From Actinopolyspora halophila DSM 43834 (GTDB lineage: Bacteria; Actinomycetota; Actinomycetes; Mycobacteriales; Pseudonocardiaceae), in contig NZ_AQUI01000002.1 in the NCBI RefSeq assembly GCF_000371785.1, positions 3,637,276 through 3,701,275 on the forward strand: 64,000 nt of DNA. The letters are read 5' to 3'. Shown one piece after another: positions 43,839 to 52,729 of the stretch. The position numbers were made by a program, and so were the translations under genes. Position 1 is the first letter of the stretch. Each line of letters starts with the position of its first letter. Under the pieces are notes generated by a model. It saw only the letters and a list, made by a program, of their open reading frames with translations, was not told where the DNA came from and searched no databases.

Positions 43839-44540
43839 ATGGATGCTGTCACGAACACGCTGGCCGCGCTGCTGAACGTCGCCGATGAGCACGACGAGGC
43901 GATCATCCGCCGGAGGGCACGCCAGGCTCGGCTGCTGTGGGCCTGCCGGTGCCGCCAGGACAACCCGCGCTGGTGGCACACCTGCGACGGGTGCGGTTCG
44001 GCGCTGGATGATGTGTGCACCCCGGGCGTGCTCGATGCCACCGACGGTTCTCGCGGGGTGAGTCACCACCACCGCTGCGACGCCGTCAACCAGGACGGGT
44101 ATCACTGCACCCGTACCGCGGGGCACCTGGGACGTCAGCACGTCGCCGGCAACGGCCGGGCCGTGCTCGCGGTATGGGACTGGCACCACGCCGTCGAGGT
44201 GTCCACTCCAGAGGGGGCGGCGATGCTGACCGTGGTGCACATCGAGCGCTCCGTTGACTGCACCCCCACCAGCCAGCTCATCACGCTGGGCGACCGGGCC
44301 GTGGTGTGCAGCCGCGTCGACGGTGACACCGATCGCTACACCGTGTTCGAACGCGCCCACGGGCGCCACCACCGCTGGCACCCGGTCGCGACGAACCTGC
44401 TCGCCGCCGAGCTGCCCGACTGGCACACCCACCACACCTCGAGCAGCGCCACGAAGCCCGCCTGGTTCGAAGCCTGGCTCGACAGCATCGCCCGAGCTGA
44501 GAGCCATCCTTCGTCCACGTCGGAAGGGCCGGCCCACTGA
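43839..44540 (+). CDS. Hypothetical protein with Cys/His-rich N-terminal half
   Basis: 233 aa. Likely zinc ligands: CRCRQDNPRWWHTCDGCG and HHHRCDAVNQDGYHCTR, TAGHLGRQH. Second half is Trp/His-rich (WHPVATNLLAAELPDWH). GAGGAG lies 7 bases before ATG 43839. No family recognised; part of the plasmid small-gene array. Confidence 0.6.
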   Translation: MDAVTNTLAALLNVADEHDEAIIRRRARQARLLWACRCRQDNPRWWHTCDGCGSALDDVCTPGVLDATDGSRGVSHHHRCDAVNQDGYHCTRTAGHLGRQHVAGNGRAVLAVWDWHHAVEVSTPEGAAMLTVVHIERSVDCTPTSQLITLGDRAVVCSRVDGDTDRYTVFERAHGRHHRWHPVATNLLAAELPDWHTHHTSSSATKPAWFEAWLDSIARAESHPSSTSEGPAH

Positions 44541-45077
44541 ACACGAGCACCGCCGGAGGCGAGGGCAGGCTCGTTCGCCCGGACGGGCAGGTGGGTCGCT
44601 GTTCTACGGCGGCCCGCTCCAGTACTCACCGCTGCACGCGCGCTGCGCCTGAGCCCCGAGAGGTTTCGCCACCACCGATGAGCACGTTCTCGGCCGCAGC
44701 AGTACGAAGCCCCACCTCTCGTTAACCACGAGTTGGCACATCACCGCCCACAGCGGCGACGACGTCGCGGTCACCGTCGGTGACCGGCATCGAGCACGCG
44801 CATCCCGATCTCGTCCACGACGGCGCCCTTGCTCCTCGACCTGCGAATCAACGGCATCCCGGTCTGCAGCGATATGGACACCGGCGGGCCGGGACGTGCC
44901 GGTGTGCTCGGTGGAGCGGTGCGCACTCTGCCCCACCACCGGGCCGGGGCAAGCGCTGAACGGAGCGCGCTTGCCCCTTGCCCCGGCGGCGGGGCATTAC
45001 GAGTGCGCTCCACCGAGGCACGGCACAGCCGCCTCGCAACGGAGCGTCGTTGCCGTCTCCTGCGAAAAGAGACCGCC
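44541..45077. other. Non-coding gap with dyads and the GGTGCTCGG...GTGCGCAC motif
   Basis: No believable gene. Around 44906-44940 it carries GTGCTCGGTGGAGCGGTGCG followed by CACTCTGCCCC, nearly identical to 42431-42460 upstream of the DUF932 gene; a complementary segment (GGGGCATTACGAGTGCGCTC) lies at 44993-45012, allowing a long hairpin before the 45078 gene. Confidence 0.5.
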
Positions 45078-45329
45078 ATGAGCTACTACTCCCTGCCCGC
45101 CCGTGCAAGCACCGGCGCGAGCGCGGTCACCGTGGGCTGGCACCGCCTGTTCGCCACGTTCGTCATCCACGTACAAGGAGCCAACAAGGCGACTCTGGTC
45201 GACCGCGGCGATCCCTACGACCGGATCACCGACCCGCAGGTCGTGGTGACAACCGCCCACCAGTGGGCACTCGTCCCACCGGACCTCGCCGACGAGCTGG
45301 TCGCAGCGCAACATCACTGCTTCCGCTGA
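45078..45329 (+). CDS. Small hypothetical protein
   Basis: 83 aa, MSYYSLPARASTGASAVTVG ... HVQGANKATLVDRGDPYDRI. Start ATG 45078 is preceded by GAAAAGAGA; longer frame upstream lies in the dyad region. No family recognised. Confidence 0.5.
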   Translation: MSYYSLPARASTGASAVTVGWHRLFATFVIHVQGANKATLVDRGDPYDRITDPQVVVTTAHQWALVPPDLADELVAAQHHCFR

Positions 45330-45457
45330 AACGGCGCCACCGGCAGCACACAGCAGTGCCTGCCGGCTCGGCCGCGTGTCGACGGACCCGTGCCGTCGAC
45401 GCGCGGGCGGGAACCGACCACCTCGCCTCAGCACTTCCGAACGAAAGAGGATGTCTC

Positions 45458-45907
45458 ATGGGATTCGACATGTTCGTGCAGGGCACTACCGGCCAGCACC
45501 CGCACCGCTACCTGCGCCGCTCCGTCTTCAGCATGCTGGCCACCAGTCAGCACATGGTGGATCTGGGCATGGCGTTCGCCAGCGACAGGCCCGAGTTCCC
45601 CGACTCCTGCCACCTGTCCGGTGAGGACTTCTCCGAGGAGGGCGCACCGGTTACCGAGCAGGCCCGGACGTACCTGGCCCAGCTGGAAGAGACTCTGTCC
45701 GCCCACGGCGGCAGCGGCACGGGGATCCCGCTGCACAAGTTCGACTCCAACGACGGGTGGCACGTCACCGCCGCCGAATGCTCCGCCGCAGTGCAGGCCT
45801 ACGAGCACACGATCGCTGGCGGGGCCGCGCATCCGGACGAGTTCGCCGATGACGTGATCCCGTTCCTGCGAACCGCCGCGCGGTGCGACGGGTTCCGCGT
45901 GTACTGA
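45458..45907 (+). CDS. Hypothetical protein, actinobacterial plasmid type
   Basis: 149 aa, begins MGFDMFVQGTTGQHPHRYLR and ends VIPFLRTAARCDGFRVY; soluble, acidic. AAAGAGG seven bases before ATG 45458. The GFDMYV-like opening and the closing FLR-x-x-A-x-x-D-G-F-R-V-Y resemble small proteins seen on actinomycete mobile elements, function unknown. Confidence 0.65.
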   Translation: MGFDMFVQGTTGQHPHRYLRRSVFSMLATSQHMVDLGMAFASDRPEFPDSCHLSGEDFSEEGAPVTEQARTYLAQLEETLSAHGGSGTGIPLHKFDSNDGWHVTAAECSAAVQAYEHTIAGGAAHPDEFADDVIPFLRTAARCDGFRVY

Positions 45908-46055
45908 CCCACCGCATCACCAACTCGCGGGACATGGTGCACGCGCCCCGTCAGTGGGTGCAGATCCCGTCAGACCCCGCCAGCATGTTGGCCGCTGCCC
46001 ATCGGGCCAGACCGGTCACATACATCCTTCCTCGTCAACCGAATGGAGCACGCCT

Positions 46056-46271
46056 ATGACTGATACCGCCACTGAGGTGCTACATGACCGGCAGAAAGTC
46101 TTCGCGGACACGTTCGACGACAGCATACTCGCGTGCCACGTGGGGCCGCGATTGACCTGCGACGAGGTCAACGCCCTCACAGGTTTGTTGGGCGCTCTGG
46201 GGCGGCACAACGGCTCTCGGTTCTGGTTGTCCGCGCACCAAGACGAGTGCGACGAGTGCTCCCCACACTAG
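46056..46271 (+). CDS. Small hypothetical protein
   Basis: 71 aa, MTDTATEVLHDRQKVFADTF ... CDEVNALTGLLGALGRHNGS ... ending with DECDECSPH. GAATGGAG precedes the ATG. No family recognised; a hairpin follows. Confidence 0.55.
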   Translation: MTDTATEVLHDRQKVFADTFDDSILACHVGPRLTCDEVNALTGLLGALGRHNGSRFWLSAHQDECDECSPH

Positions 46272-46294
46272 TCAGGTCTGTCCACTGCGAACTC

Positions 46295-46328
46295 GCGCCC
46301 CGCCAGCCCTGCCCGGGTGGCGGGGCGC
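46295..46328 (+). terminator. 11-bp-stem hairpin
   Basis: GCGCCCCGCCA (46295-46305) pairs with TGGCGGGGCGC (46318-46328), between the 46271 stop and the 46364 start. Confidence 0.55.
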
Positions 46329-46363
46329 TGTGTCTCGACTCCCGAAAACCACAGGAGATTTGC

Positions 46364-46726
46364 ATGCTCGCCCGAATCCTGCGCCGAGTCCGCCGCACTG
46401 GCTCACGCGCAACCACCGTGAAGCCCACCGCGGAGCCCGAAAGCTCCGGGACGGAGCCCGTCGATGCCCCGCGGGCACGGGTCTTGGCCGAGCTGGCACG
46501 CCTGTGCCCGTCCTACTCCAGCGGCGGCGCGTTCCGTCCGATGCTGCGCGTGCACACCCCGGTCGGTGAACTGCTGCACCCGGTTGAACGCGGCGTGCTG
46601 TACCAGCTCCGCGACCAACTCGTCTCGCCCTACGCCTCCCATCGTCCGCGTAGCTGGTCGGCCGACGAGATCGAGTCCGTGATCACCCAGTTGCGGCGTC
46701 TGGCCGAGCTCGACCACCCCACCTGA
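46364..46726 (+). CDS. Hypothetical protein
   Basis: 120 aa. Basic N terminus MLARILRRVRRTGSRATT, then soluble helical sequence (VLAELARLCPSYSSGGAF, PVERGVLYQLRDQLVS, IESVITQLRRLAEL). AGGAGA five bases before ATG 46364. No family recognised. Confidence 0.55.
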   Translation: MLARILRRVRRTGSRATTVKPTAEPESSGTEPVDAPRARVLAELARLCPSYSSGGAFRPMLRVHTPVGELLHPVERGVLYQLRDQLVSPYASHRPRSWSADEIESVITQLRRLAELDHPT

Positions 46727-46773
46727 CCCCTTGCACGCGAGTCATCCCCGCACTGGTGTCCGACGAAAGCAGA

Positions 46774-46811
46774 CCGGCGCGGGCCGCCTTCCGACAGCCT
46801 GCCCGCGCCGG
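46774..46811 (+). terminator. 11-bp-stem hairpin just before the GGDEF gene
   Basis: CCGGCGCGGGC (46774-46784) pairs with GCCCGCGCCGG (46801-46811). Terminates the previous gene or acts as an attenuator for the next (start 46836). Confidence 0.5.
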
Positions 46812-46835
46812 GTGATCTCACAGCAAGGAGAGACC

Positions 46836-47444
46836 ATGCCCGGGTTTAGCACACAGCGACTACTGGGACCAGCCGCACTGACCGGGTGGCTGGCCACCAC
46901 CGCCTGGCTGTGTCGCACACTTCGGCAACTGCACCAAGCCCGCCGCGACGACCTCACCGGGCTGCTGACCCGCGCGGCCTGGTACTCCCGCGCCCGACGA
47001 AGGCTCGGCCCGACGGCCGCACTCGGGCTGCTCGACGTCGACGGGCTCAAACCCGTCAACGACCGGCACGGACACGCCGCCGGCGACGAGGTGCTGCGCA
47101 CCATCGCCGCTCGCCTGACCACCGCGCTGGGCTCAGGAGCTCTCCTCGGCCGCCTCGGCGGTGACGAGCTGGTCTTCCTCATGGACACCACACCGTCGCA
47201 GCGGCACCTCGACGTGCTCGTGGCGGAGTTGACCCGCCCGATCCGGCTGGCCGACCAGGACACCACGGTGCGCGTCGGCATCGCCCTGGGTGTGGCACCA
47301 GCCGCCCGACGAAGCGAACAGCACCGAGCCTGCGGACTGTCGGCCGCGCTGCGCACGGCCGACACAGCCATGTACCGCGCCAAAAAACACCCCGAGCGCA
47401 CCTGGCTGTGGACCACCGAGGCAGCCTCCCCGCGGTCGAGCTGA
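46836..47444 (+). CDS. Single-domain GGDEF (diguanylate cyclase-like) protein
   Basis: 202 aa. Short hydrophobic N-terminal segment (LLGPAALTGWLATTAWLCRT), then RDDLTGLLTRAAWYSRAR, LGLLDVDGLKPVNDRHGHAAGD, signature GRLGGDELVFL (~107), and AMYRAKK. The metal/substrate residues of active cyclases (D-V-D, N-D-x-x-G-H, GGDEL) are kept, so c-di-GMP synthesis is plausible. ATG follows AAGGAGAG. A paralogue sits at 62893-63597. Confidence 0.85.
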   Translation: MPGFSTQRLLGPAALTGWLATTAWLCRTLRQLHQARRDDLTGLLTRAAWYSRARRRLGPTAALGLLDVDGLKPVNDRHGHAAGDEVLRTIAARLTTALGSGALLGRLGGDELVFLMDTTPSQRHLDVLVAELTRPIRLADQDTTVRVGIALGVAPAARRSEQHRACGLSAALRTADTAMYRAKKHPERTWLWTTEAASPRSS

Positions 47445-47505
47445 CTGCCCAGCACCGCGCACCGTCCGTCGCCGTGACGGCGTGGTGACACCGCCCCAGG
47501 ATCCC

Positions 47506-47537
47506 GCCCCGACCAGCACGTCTGGTCGGGGCCTTTT
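47506..47537 (+). terminator. Rho-independent-type terminator after the GGDEF gene
   Basis: GCCCCGACCAG (47506-47516), CACGT loop, CTGGTCGGGGC (47522-47532) followed by CTTTTC. Confidence 0.75.
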
Positions 47538-47601
47538 CACGCCCGTGCGAGCCGGATCCACGACCGCGTCCGGCTACTCTGAGTGAGAGGAACTTCTTCC
47601 G

Positions 47602-48201
47602 ATGACCACCGTGACCAGCGCCAGCTTCGACGCCCGCACCGATCGGGCGAGCCTGCTGCAGGCACTGCGCACGGTCGGTACGGCCACCTGCCGCACGCTC
47701 CCGGTGCCGAGTCGGGCCGGAGTGCTCATCGAGACCGGCGGCCACGGCCTGCACCTGAGCACCACCGACCACCAGTGGGCAGCACGCACGCACCTGCCGG
47801 CCCAGGTGCGTGCCCCCGATGGGGTGATGCTCGTCCACCGCGAGGTGACCCCCCTGGTGACCGCACTGGGCAAGGGACTCTCCGCCCACGAGGCCGCGAC
47901 GCTGCCGGTAGCCCGGAGAACGACCGGCCCGTGCGAGCCCGGCCCAGCTGACCTGGCCGCGGCCCTCCCCAGCCCGGCGGCCGCGCAGGGCCGGCCGGCA
48001 CAGCCATCGACGTCCCTGCGTGCTCACCGGCGGTCTGATCGCCCGCCCACCGTCGCCAGCGGCGGTGGGGATGGTGCGGACCTTGCTCGCACACCGGCGC
48101 CGCCCAGGGCACACTACGACCACGGAGGAGGAACCCCATGTCGTCGGCACCGCAACCGTCCCCTTCCCGGGTCTGCGGGCGGGGACAGACACCGCGTCTG
48201 A
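47602..48201 (+). CDS. Sliding-clamp (DnaN)-like protein, shortened
   Basis: First ~110 residues resemble domain 1 of the DNA polymerase III beta clamp: SLLQALRTVGTATCRTLPVP, GVLIETGGHGLHLSTTDHQW, then GVMLVHREVTPLVTAL. The following ~90 residues are Pro/Arg/Gly-rich and overlap the next gene, so they are probably out of frame or non-functional; a frameshift near 47920 is possible. GAGAGGAA precedes ATG 47602. A plasmid clamp homologue next to a prim-pol suggests a replication module. Confidence 0.5.
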   Translation: MTTVTSASFDARTDRASLLQALRTVGTATCRTLPVPSRAGVLIETGGHGLHLSTTDHQWAARTHLPAQVRAPDGVMLVHREVTPLVTALGKGLSAHEAATLPVARRTTGPCEPGPADLAAALPSPAAAQGRPAQPSTSLRAHRRSDRPPTVASGGGDGADLARTPAPPRAHYDHGGGTPCRRHRNRPLPGSAGGDRHRV

Positions 48202-49061
48202 TGCGCCGCGCGCTGCACACCGCGCTCGCGGGCCATCACGTGGTCCCGCTGTGGCCGCGCAGCAAAAGAGCCGTGTTCCCCGACTGGGAATCGGCCGCCA
48301 CCACCGACCCCGCCCTGATCCGGGAATGGTGGTCGCGACGGCCCTACAACATCGGCATTGCCTGCGGGCCCAGCGCCCTGCACGTGCTCGATCTCGATGA
48401 CGCCCACGGGCAAACACCCCCACCGGAATGGTCCGGCACCACGGGCGGGCAGGACGTGCTCGCCCGAGTGAGCTCGGCAGCCGGGCAGCCCTACCCCGAC
48501 GACACCTACACCGTGACCACCCCGAACCAGGGGCGGCATCTGTACTTCCGCACCCCGGGCACACCGGAACTGCGCTCCACCGTCGCCCGCTTGGGCTGGC
48601 GGATCGACACCCGCGGCGCCGGGGGCTACATCGTCGCCGCCGGCTCCGTGCTCCCCGAAGGCTCCTACCGGATGACCAACCCCGCACCGATCGCGCCGCT
48701 GCCGGGATGGCTGGTCGAGGCCCTGAGACCACCACCCCCACCGGAGCCGGTGGAACTGAACCTGCCGACCACTCGAGCCGGGGCGTACGTGGCCGCGATC
48801 GTCGACGGTGAAGCCGGCGCCGTCACCCAGGCCACCCCCGGCCAGCGCCACGACACCCTGCTGCGCGCCGCCGGACGACTCGGCCGGTTGGTCGGCGGCG
48901 GCGACCTCGACGAGCACACCGCCCAGCAGGCACTGCGCACCGCGGCAGCCGTGCACATCGGCCACGACGGGTTCACCGACCGCGAGGCCGACCGCACCAT
49001 CCACGACGGACTCTCCTGGGGCAGGAACCGTCCCCGCCGCATCACCGCCCCGAGCGAGTAG
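48138..49061 (+). CDS. Bifunctional primase/polymerase (prim-pol) N-terminal domain protein
   Basis: 307 aa. Prim-pol/AEP fold: HHVVPLWPRSKRAVFPDWES, NIGIACGPSALHVLDLDD (metal Asp pair D-L-D), TVTTPNQGRHLYFRTPG, then GAGGYIVAAGSV and the C-terminal all-alpha domain. AGGAGGA six bases before ATG 48138. Such proteins prime or copy DNA for actinomycete plasmids and ICEs; no helicase domain is attached here. Confidence 0.85.
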   Translation: MSSAPQPSPSRVCGRGQTPRLMRRALHTALAGHHVVPLWPRSKRAVFPDWESAATTDPALIREWWSRRPYNIGIACGPSALHVLDLDDAHGQTPPPEWSGTTGGQDVLARVSSAAGQPYPDDTYTVTTPNQGRHLYFRTPGTPELRSTVARLGWRIDTRGAGGYIVAAGSVLPEGSYRMTNPAPIAPLPGWLVEALRPPPPPEPVELNLPTTRAGAYVAAIVDGEAGAVTQATPGQRHDTLLRAAGRLGRLVGGGDLDEHTAQQALRTAAAVHIGHDGFTDREADRTIHDGLSWGRNRPRRITAPSE

Positions 49062-49149
49062 CCAGCCCCTCACTCGCCCACCACTCGCCTCTTTCCCGGC
49101 AGTAGCAGCGCGTCGCGTCCCGTGCGTCCACAGAAACCAAGGAGGACTC

Positions 49150-49449
49150 GTGTATCCCCTCAACATCCACCAGGCGCTGGCGATCGAGGAGGTGTACCTG
49201 CGGGTGCGCCGCGACTACCGCGACCCGTTCTCGGAATGGACCACTCGCCGTGTGGAGAGCATCGCCCCGCTCGAAACGGTCCACGATCCGAACGGCTGGT
49301 GGCACCTCGTCTTCGCCGACGACCTGCCCCTGCCCATTCTGCTGACCCCGGCATGGGCACATTACACACGCGTGGAGACCCCCTCTCCAGAGGAACGCGC
49401 CCTCTACCGGCGCCAGCACGAAGTGAGCCGTTACTCCCTGCCCTGCTGA
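49150..49449 (+). CDS. Small hypothetical protein
   Basis: 99 aa, GTG 49150 seven bases downstream of a GGAGGA; begins YPLNIHQALAIEEVYLRV and ends HEVSRYSLPC. Soluble; no family recognised. The longer frame upstream overlaps the prim-pol gene and is not believed. The gap 49450-49799 holds no gene I can support. Confidence 0.55.
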   Translation: MYPLNIHQALAIEEVYLRVRRDYRDPFSEWTTRRVESIAPLETVHDPNGWWHLVFADDLPLPILLTPAWAHYTRVETPSPEERALYRRQHEVSRYSLPC

Positions 49450-49799
49450 AATCGCGAACAGACGGCATCGACCGAGCACCTCCTCCTCATGCCGCTGGAG
49501 CGGTCGACGTGCTCTCTCATCCCCGCGTCATGAGCTCGCCGCGCGTGGTGTCAGGCGGGGATTCGTGCCGCAGGGCTGTCGATCGCCGCGGAGTCCATCA
49601 GGCCGCGTCAGCTGGAGCAAGGGCGCCTTCGGCGTCGCTAACGCGATGCGCTGCGCGCACCCGTGCTCCAGCAGCCACGTCCTGATCCGCGCGTCCCAGA
49701 TCGACAGCCCTTCGGGCACGCACCCGATCCCGGATCGGGGCAGTACGTGCCCGGGCATCGGCGCGATCCGAGAACACCGACTCATCGAGGAGGCCCCTC

Positions 49800-50207
49800 A
49801 TGACCGGAGAACCCCAGCCCACCGTGGTCGGCAACCTGACCGCGGACCCGGAACTGCGCTTCACGCCCTCCGGCGCCGCGGTGGCGAACTTCACCGTCGC
49901 CTCGACGCCGCGGTTCTACGATCGCCAGGCGGGCGAGTGGACCGACGGCGAGGCTCTGTTCCTGCGCTGCACCATCTGGCGACAGGCCGCGGAGAACGTC
50001 GCCGAAACCCTCGCCCGCGGAATGCGCGTGGTGGTACAGGGGCGGTTGCGCCAGCGCTCCTTCGAGACGAAGGAGGGCGAGAAGCGCACCGTCGTCGAGA
50101 TGGAGGTCGACGAGGTCGGCCCCAGCCTGCGCTACGCCACCGCCCACATCACCAAAACACCTCGCTCACACACCGTCCCCGGTGACGAGCACGGGCTCTC
50201 GTCGTAG
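49800..50207 (+). CDS. ssb: Single-stranded DNA-binding protein
   Basis: 135 aa OB-fold: [70 protein letters not shown]. The C-terminal tail ends HGLSS and lacks the acidic D-D-x-P-F tip of chromosomal SSB, a plasmid/ICE-type feature. GAGGAGG lies just before the ATG. Supports conjugative transfer or plasmid replication with the relaxase and prim-pol. Confidence 0.92.
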   Translation: MTGEPQPTVVGNLTADPELRFTPSGAAVANFTVASTPRFYDRQAGEWTDGEALFLRCTIWRQAAENVAETLARGMRVVVQGRLRQRSFETKEGEKRTVVEMEVDEVGPSLRYATAHITKTPRSHTVPGDEHGLSS

Positions 50208-50292
50208 CGGAATCCATTGACCACTTCGGGCAGGTCAGGCCGGCAGGTCGGACCTGCCTTCTTGCGTATCGATTCGTGTTTGGAGGAAACGC

Positions 50293-50847
50293 ATGTCTCT
50301 GCATGTGGTGATCACGCGCTTCGACAACATCATCGACGACCCCCAGTCTCGCGTGCTCTGGAGGGAAACACATCAAGGTGTCGATGCACTGCGGACATTG
50401 GAAATCCTTGCTCAGGCTTGTTACAACGTCCTCGCCGAGGAGACCACAGTCGAAATCACGCAAGAAGCCACCGGCCGAGCTCTTACTCGCAACCAGCTGA
50501 TCCGGGTGGCCTATGCCTGCGCAACGTCGCCGACCACACCTCACTCCTACCGCGAGCGCTTCGCGGCCTGGTTCTGCCTGGCCCTCGGAGAAATTCTGTA
50601 CCCCTGGGACGACGGAGCCCCGTTTCCCGACCCACCGCTGCAGTACTGGGACCAGGCCGCCTGCTGGATGCTACAGGAACTCGGCCCGGCCGTTGCGCCG
50701 TGGCTGACCGAGGCCATAGAGGAAGCCTATCCCGGCGGCAGTGTTCTTAGCTCACTGGTCTCACAGCATGCCGCCGACCCCGTTCCTCCTGATCCCGCGT
50801 GCCCCCACTACCGACACCAACGCCACTCGGTGACTGCGTGGGCTTGA
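50293..50847 (+). CDS. Hypothetical protein
   Basis: 184 aa, helical; MSLHVVITRFDNIIDD, GRALTRNQLIRVAYACATSP, FAAWFCLALGEILYPWDDGA, LSSLVSQHAADP. TTGGAGGAAACGC precedes the ATG. No family recognised; same array of separately ribosome-bound genes. Confidence 0.6.
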   Translation: MSLHVVITRFDNIIDDPQSRVLWRETHQGVDALRTLEILAQACYNVLAEETTVEITQEATGRALTRNQLIRVAYACATSPTTPHSYRERFAAWFCLALGEILYPWDDGAPFPDPPLQYWDQAACWMLQELGPAVAPWLTEAIEEAYPGGSVLSSLVSQHAADPVPPDPACPHYRHQRHSVTAWA

Positions 50848-50896
50848 TTCGGCACCGGTCGAGAACACACTCACCCACCTCAGGAGGACGAGGACG

Positions 50897-51181
50897 ATGC
50901 TGAGCTCGATACCACCGGGCGCCCACGGCGACCCGTACACGCACTACTACGAACGACCTCCGCTTCCGGACGACGCCTACTGGGGACACGCCCCGAGCCA
51001 CCATGCCGGTGAGTACGTCTACCCCGGCCGGGCGGTGCTGATGCTGCCGGGCCGCCCGTGGGCGGAGTCCCCGGAGCGCTGCACCAATGCCGATCCGCTC
51101 GCCAACGATTGGTACGGCTACGACGCCGACTGCGAGGCCACCGTTCTCGTCTGCCGCCGCTGCGGTCTGGACGTGACCTGA
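50897..51181 (+). CDS. Small hypothetical protein with C-terminal Cys pair
   Basis: 94 aa, Tyr/His/Pro-rich N terminus (HGDPYTHYYERPPLPDDAYW) and VLVCRRCGLDVT at the end. AGGAGGACGAGG precedes ATG. No family recognised. Confidence 0.55.
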   Translation: MLSSIPPGAHGDPYTHYYERPPLPDDAYWGHAPSHHAGEYVYPGRAVLMLPGRPWAESPERCTNADPLANDWYGYDADCEATVLVCRRCGLDVT

Positions 51182-51198
51182 CCCCGCACCTCCACCTA

Positions 51199-51224
51199 CC
51201 GGGCCCGGAACACGCCGGGCCCGG
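51199..51224 (+). terminator. CCGGGCCCGG double palindrome hairpin
   Basis: CCGGGCCCGG at 51199-51208 and again at 51215-51224; each is self-complementary and the two can also pair with each other. Confidence 0.45.
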
Positions 51225-51392
51225 CATCGGCCGTGCTCATTCCGCTGAGCACAGCTCATCCCGCGCCGGGAGTCATTCCCGAAGCCGGTTCCCCGCCTCA
51301 GCGGGCAACGCATCGCTCACCCCACGGGCCAGCTCCACACGTGAGGTCTCCCGACGTGGAGCCCGGCACCTCGACCCAAGGAAGAAGACACC

Positions 51393-52421
51393 ATGGACAT
51401 GCTCAACAACGTCTCACTGTCCAACTCGGCGGAGCTGCTGGCAGCAGTCCCCCACATGCTGGGGTTCTACCCAGCCGACTCGCTGGTACTCAGCACACTG
51501 CACCACCGAGACGACACCACACAGCTGGGCATGACGCTGCGCGTCGACCTCCCCAGCTCGACACACGCCCACAAGCTCGCCGAGTCCCTGCTCACCGGAC
51601 CTCTCGGAGAGCGTCCCGCCGACGCGGTGGTCGTGTTCCTCATCGCCGACAGCACCACCGACCTGCCACATACCGAGCTGGTCACCACGTTCTGCGACAC
51701 GCTCAGCCAGTCCACCATCGGCACGGCCGACGCGCTGTGGACCCCAACGATCCGGGAAGGAGCCCCGTGGCGGTCATATCTCGACCCCGCCCGCTCCGGC
51801 ACGCTTCCCGACCCCGCGATATCCCCGCTAGCCGCAGCGCAGGCAGTCCGTGGCGCGACAACCTGCCCGAGCAGGAAGGACCTGCACACACTCATCGCCG
51901 CTGAGGACTCCGAGGAGGTGCTGTCCGCGAAACTCGCCGGACTGCGACCAGAATCCACGCATGCCCAGTCGACGACGCTGCCCCAACGCATCCACACCGT
52001 CAGGGAGGCGCTTCAGGCCACCGCCGCCGGGAAGGAGCTGTCCGAGGACCAGCTGCTGCGAGCGCTGATCGCCGTCACCGACACCCGCGTCCGCGACCTC
52101 GCCCTGAGCGCGGCACTCGGCGACTGGAGCCAGGCCGCCGACGAACTCTGGCGAACGCTGATCCGCAAAGCCCCCACCCCGGAAAGGGGCGAAGTCGCCC
52201 TCCTGCTGGCTGTCCACGCCTATCTGCGCGGCGATGGCCCCTTGGCCAGAGTCGTGCTGGAAAACCTCGAGCACTCCCAGCCCGAGCACCGGCTGGGTGT
52301 CCTGTTCCACCAGGCGCTCGACCGCGGCATCCCACCAACTGAGCTGGTCACGCTCGTCAACGACGCGGCCCGCGGCATTCTCGACGAGCTCGGGTGGCAC
52401 AGCAACCCCTTCACGTCCTGA
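51393..52421 (+). CDS. DUF4192 family protein
   Basis: 342 aa. Family opening: NSAELLAAVPHMLGFYPADS and LVLSTL, then ADAVVVFLIAD; C-terminal EVALLLAVHAYLRGDGPLA and LVTLVNDAARGILDEL. DUF4192 is common in actinomycetes and on their mobile elements; function unknown. ATG preceded by AAGGAAGAAG. A very strong hairpin follows the stop. Confidence 0.85.
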   Translation: MDMLNNVSLSNSAELLAAVPHMLGFYPADSLVLSTLHHRDDTTQLGMTLRVDLPSSTHAHKLAESLLTGPLGERPADAVVVFLIADSTTDLPHTELVTTFCDTLSQSTIGTADALWTPTIREGAPWRSYLDPARSGTLPDPAISPLAAAQAVRGATTCPSRKDLHTLIAAEDSEEVLSAKLAGLRPESTHAQSTTLPQRIHTVREALQATAAGKELSEDQLLRALIAVTDTRVRDLALSAALGDWSQAADELWRTLIRKAPTPERGEVALLLAVHAYLRGDGPLARVVLENLEHSQPEHRLGVLFHQALDRGIPPTELVTLVNDAARGILDELGWHSNPFTS

Positions 52422-52425
52422 CCCC

Positions 52426-52462
52426 GGGCCTGCTCCTCGAACTCGATACGAGGAGCAGGCCC
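52426..52462 (+). terminator. Perfect 14-bp-stem terminator after the DUF4192 gene
   Basis: GGGCCTGCTCCTCG (52426-52439), 9-nt loop, CGAGGAGCAGGCCC (52449-52462), five bases after the stop. Confidence 0.75.
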
Positions 52463-52497
52463 TCCCGCACCGCGACCAGGGAAACGTGGACGGTGGC

Positions 52498-52539
52498 GGT
52501 GTGCGCACGTCCCCGGAACTCGAAAGGCGTGCGCACACC
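52498..52539. repeat. 12-bp inverted repeat GGTGTGCGCACG
   Basis: 52498-52509 is the reverse complement of 52528-52539, 18-nt loop, 26 bp before the 52565 start. Shares the GTGCGCAC core found upstream of the 42588 and 45078 genes. Confidence 0.5.
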
Positions 52540-52564
52540 ACCCCAGCGCGACAGGGACGAACGC

Positions 52565-52729
52565 ATGGTGAACTCTGCTGCTCGTGCCCTGCCGCACTCA
52601 CGAACACTCCCGGACGAGCACCAAGGACGCTCGGCGACATGCGACAACGACGCCACCCCACGTCCGGGCGACATCGAAACGACAGCAGCCGAGCACACCG
52701 CCGCAGTGACGGAGCCTCCTCGATCATGA
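52565..52729 (+). CDS. Short hypothetical protein coupled to a membrane protein
   Basis: 54 aa, MVNSAARALPHSRTLPDEHQ ... AAVTEPPRS. Its TGA overlaps the next ATG (ATGA), which argues for real translation. No family recognised. Confidence 0.4.
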   Translation: MVNSAARALPHSRTLPDEHQGRSATCDNDATPRPGDIETTAAEHTAAVTEPPRS

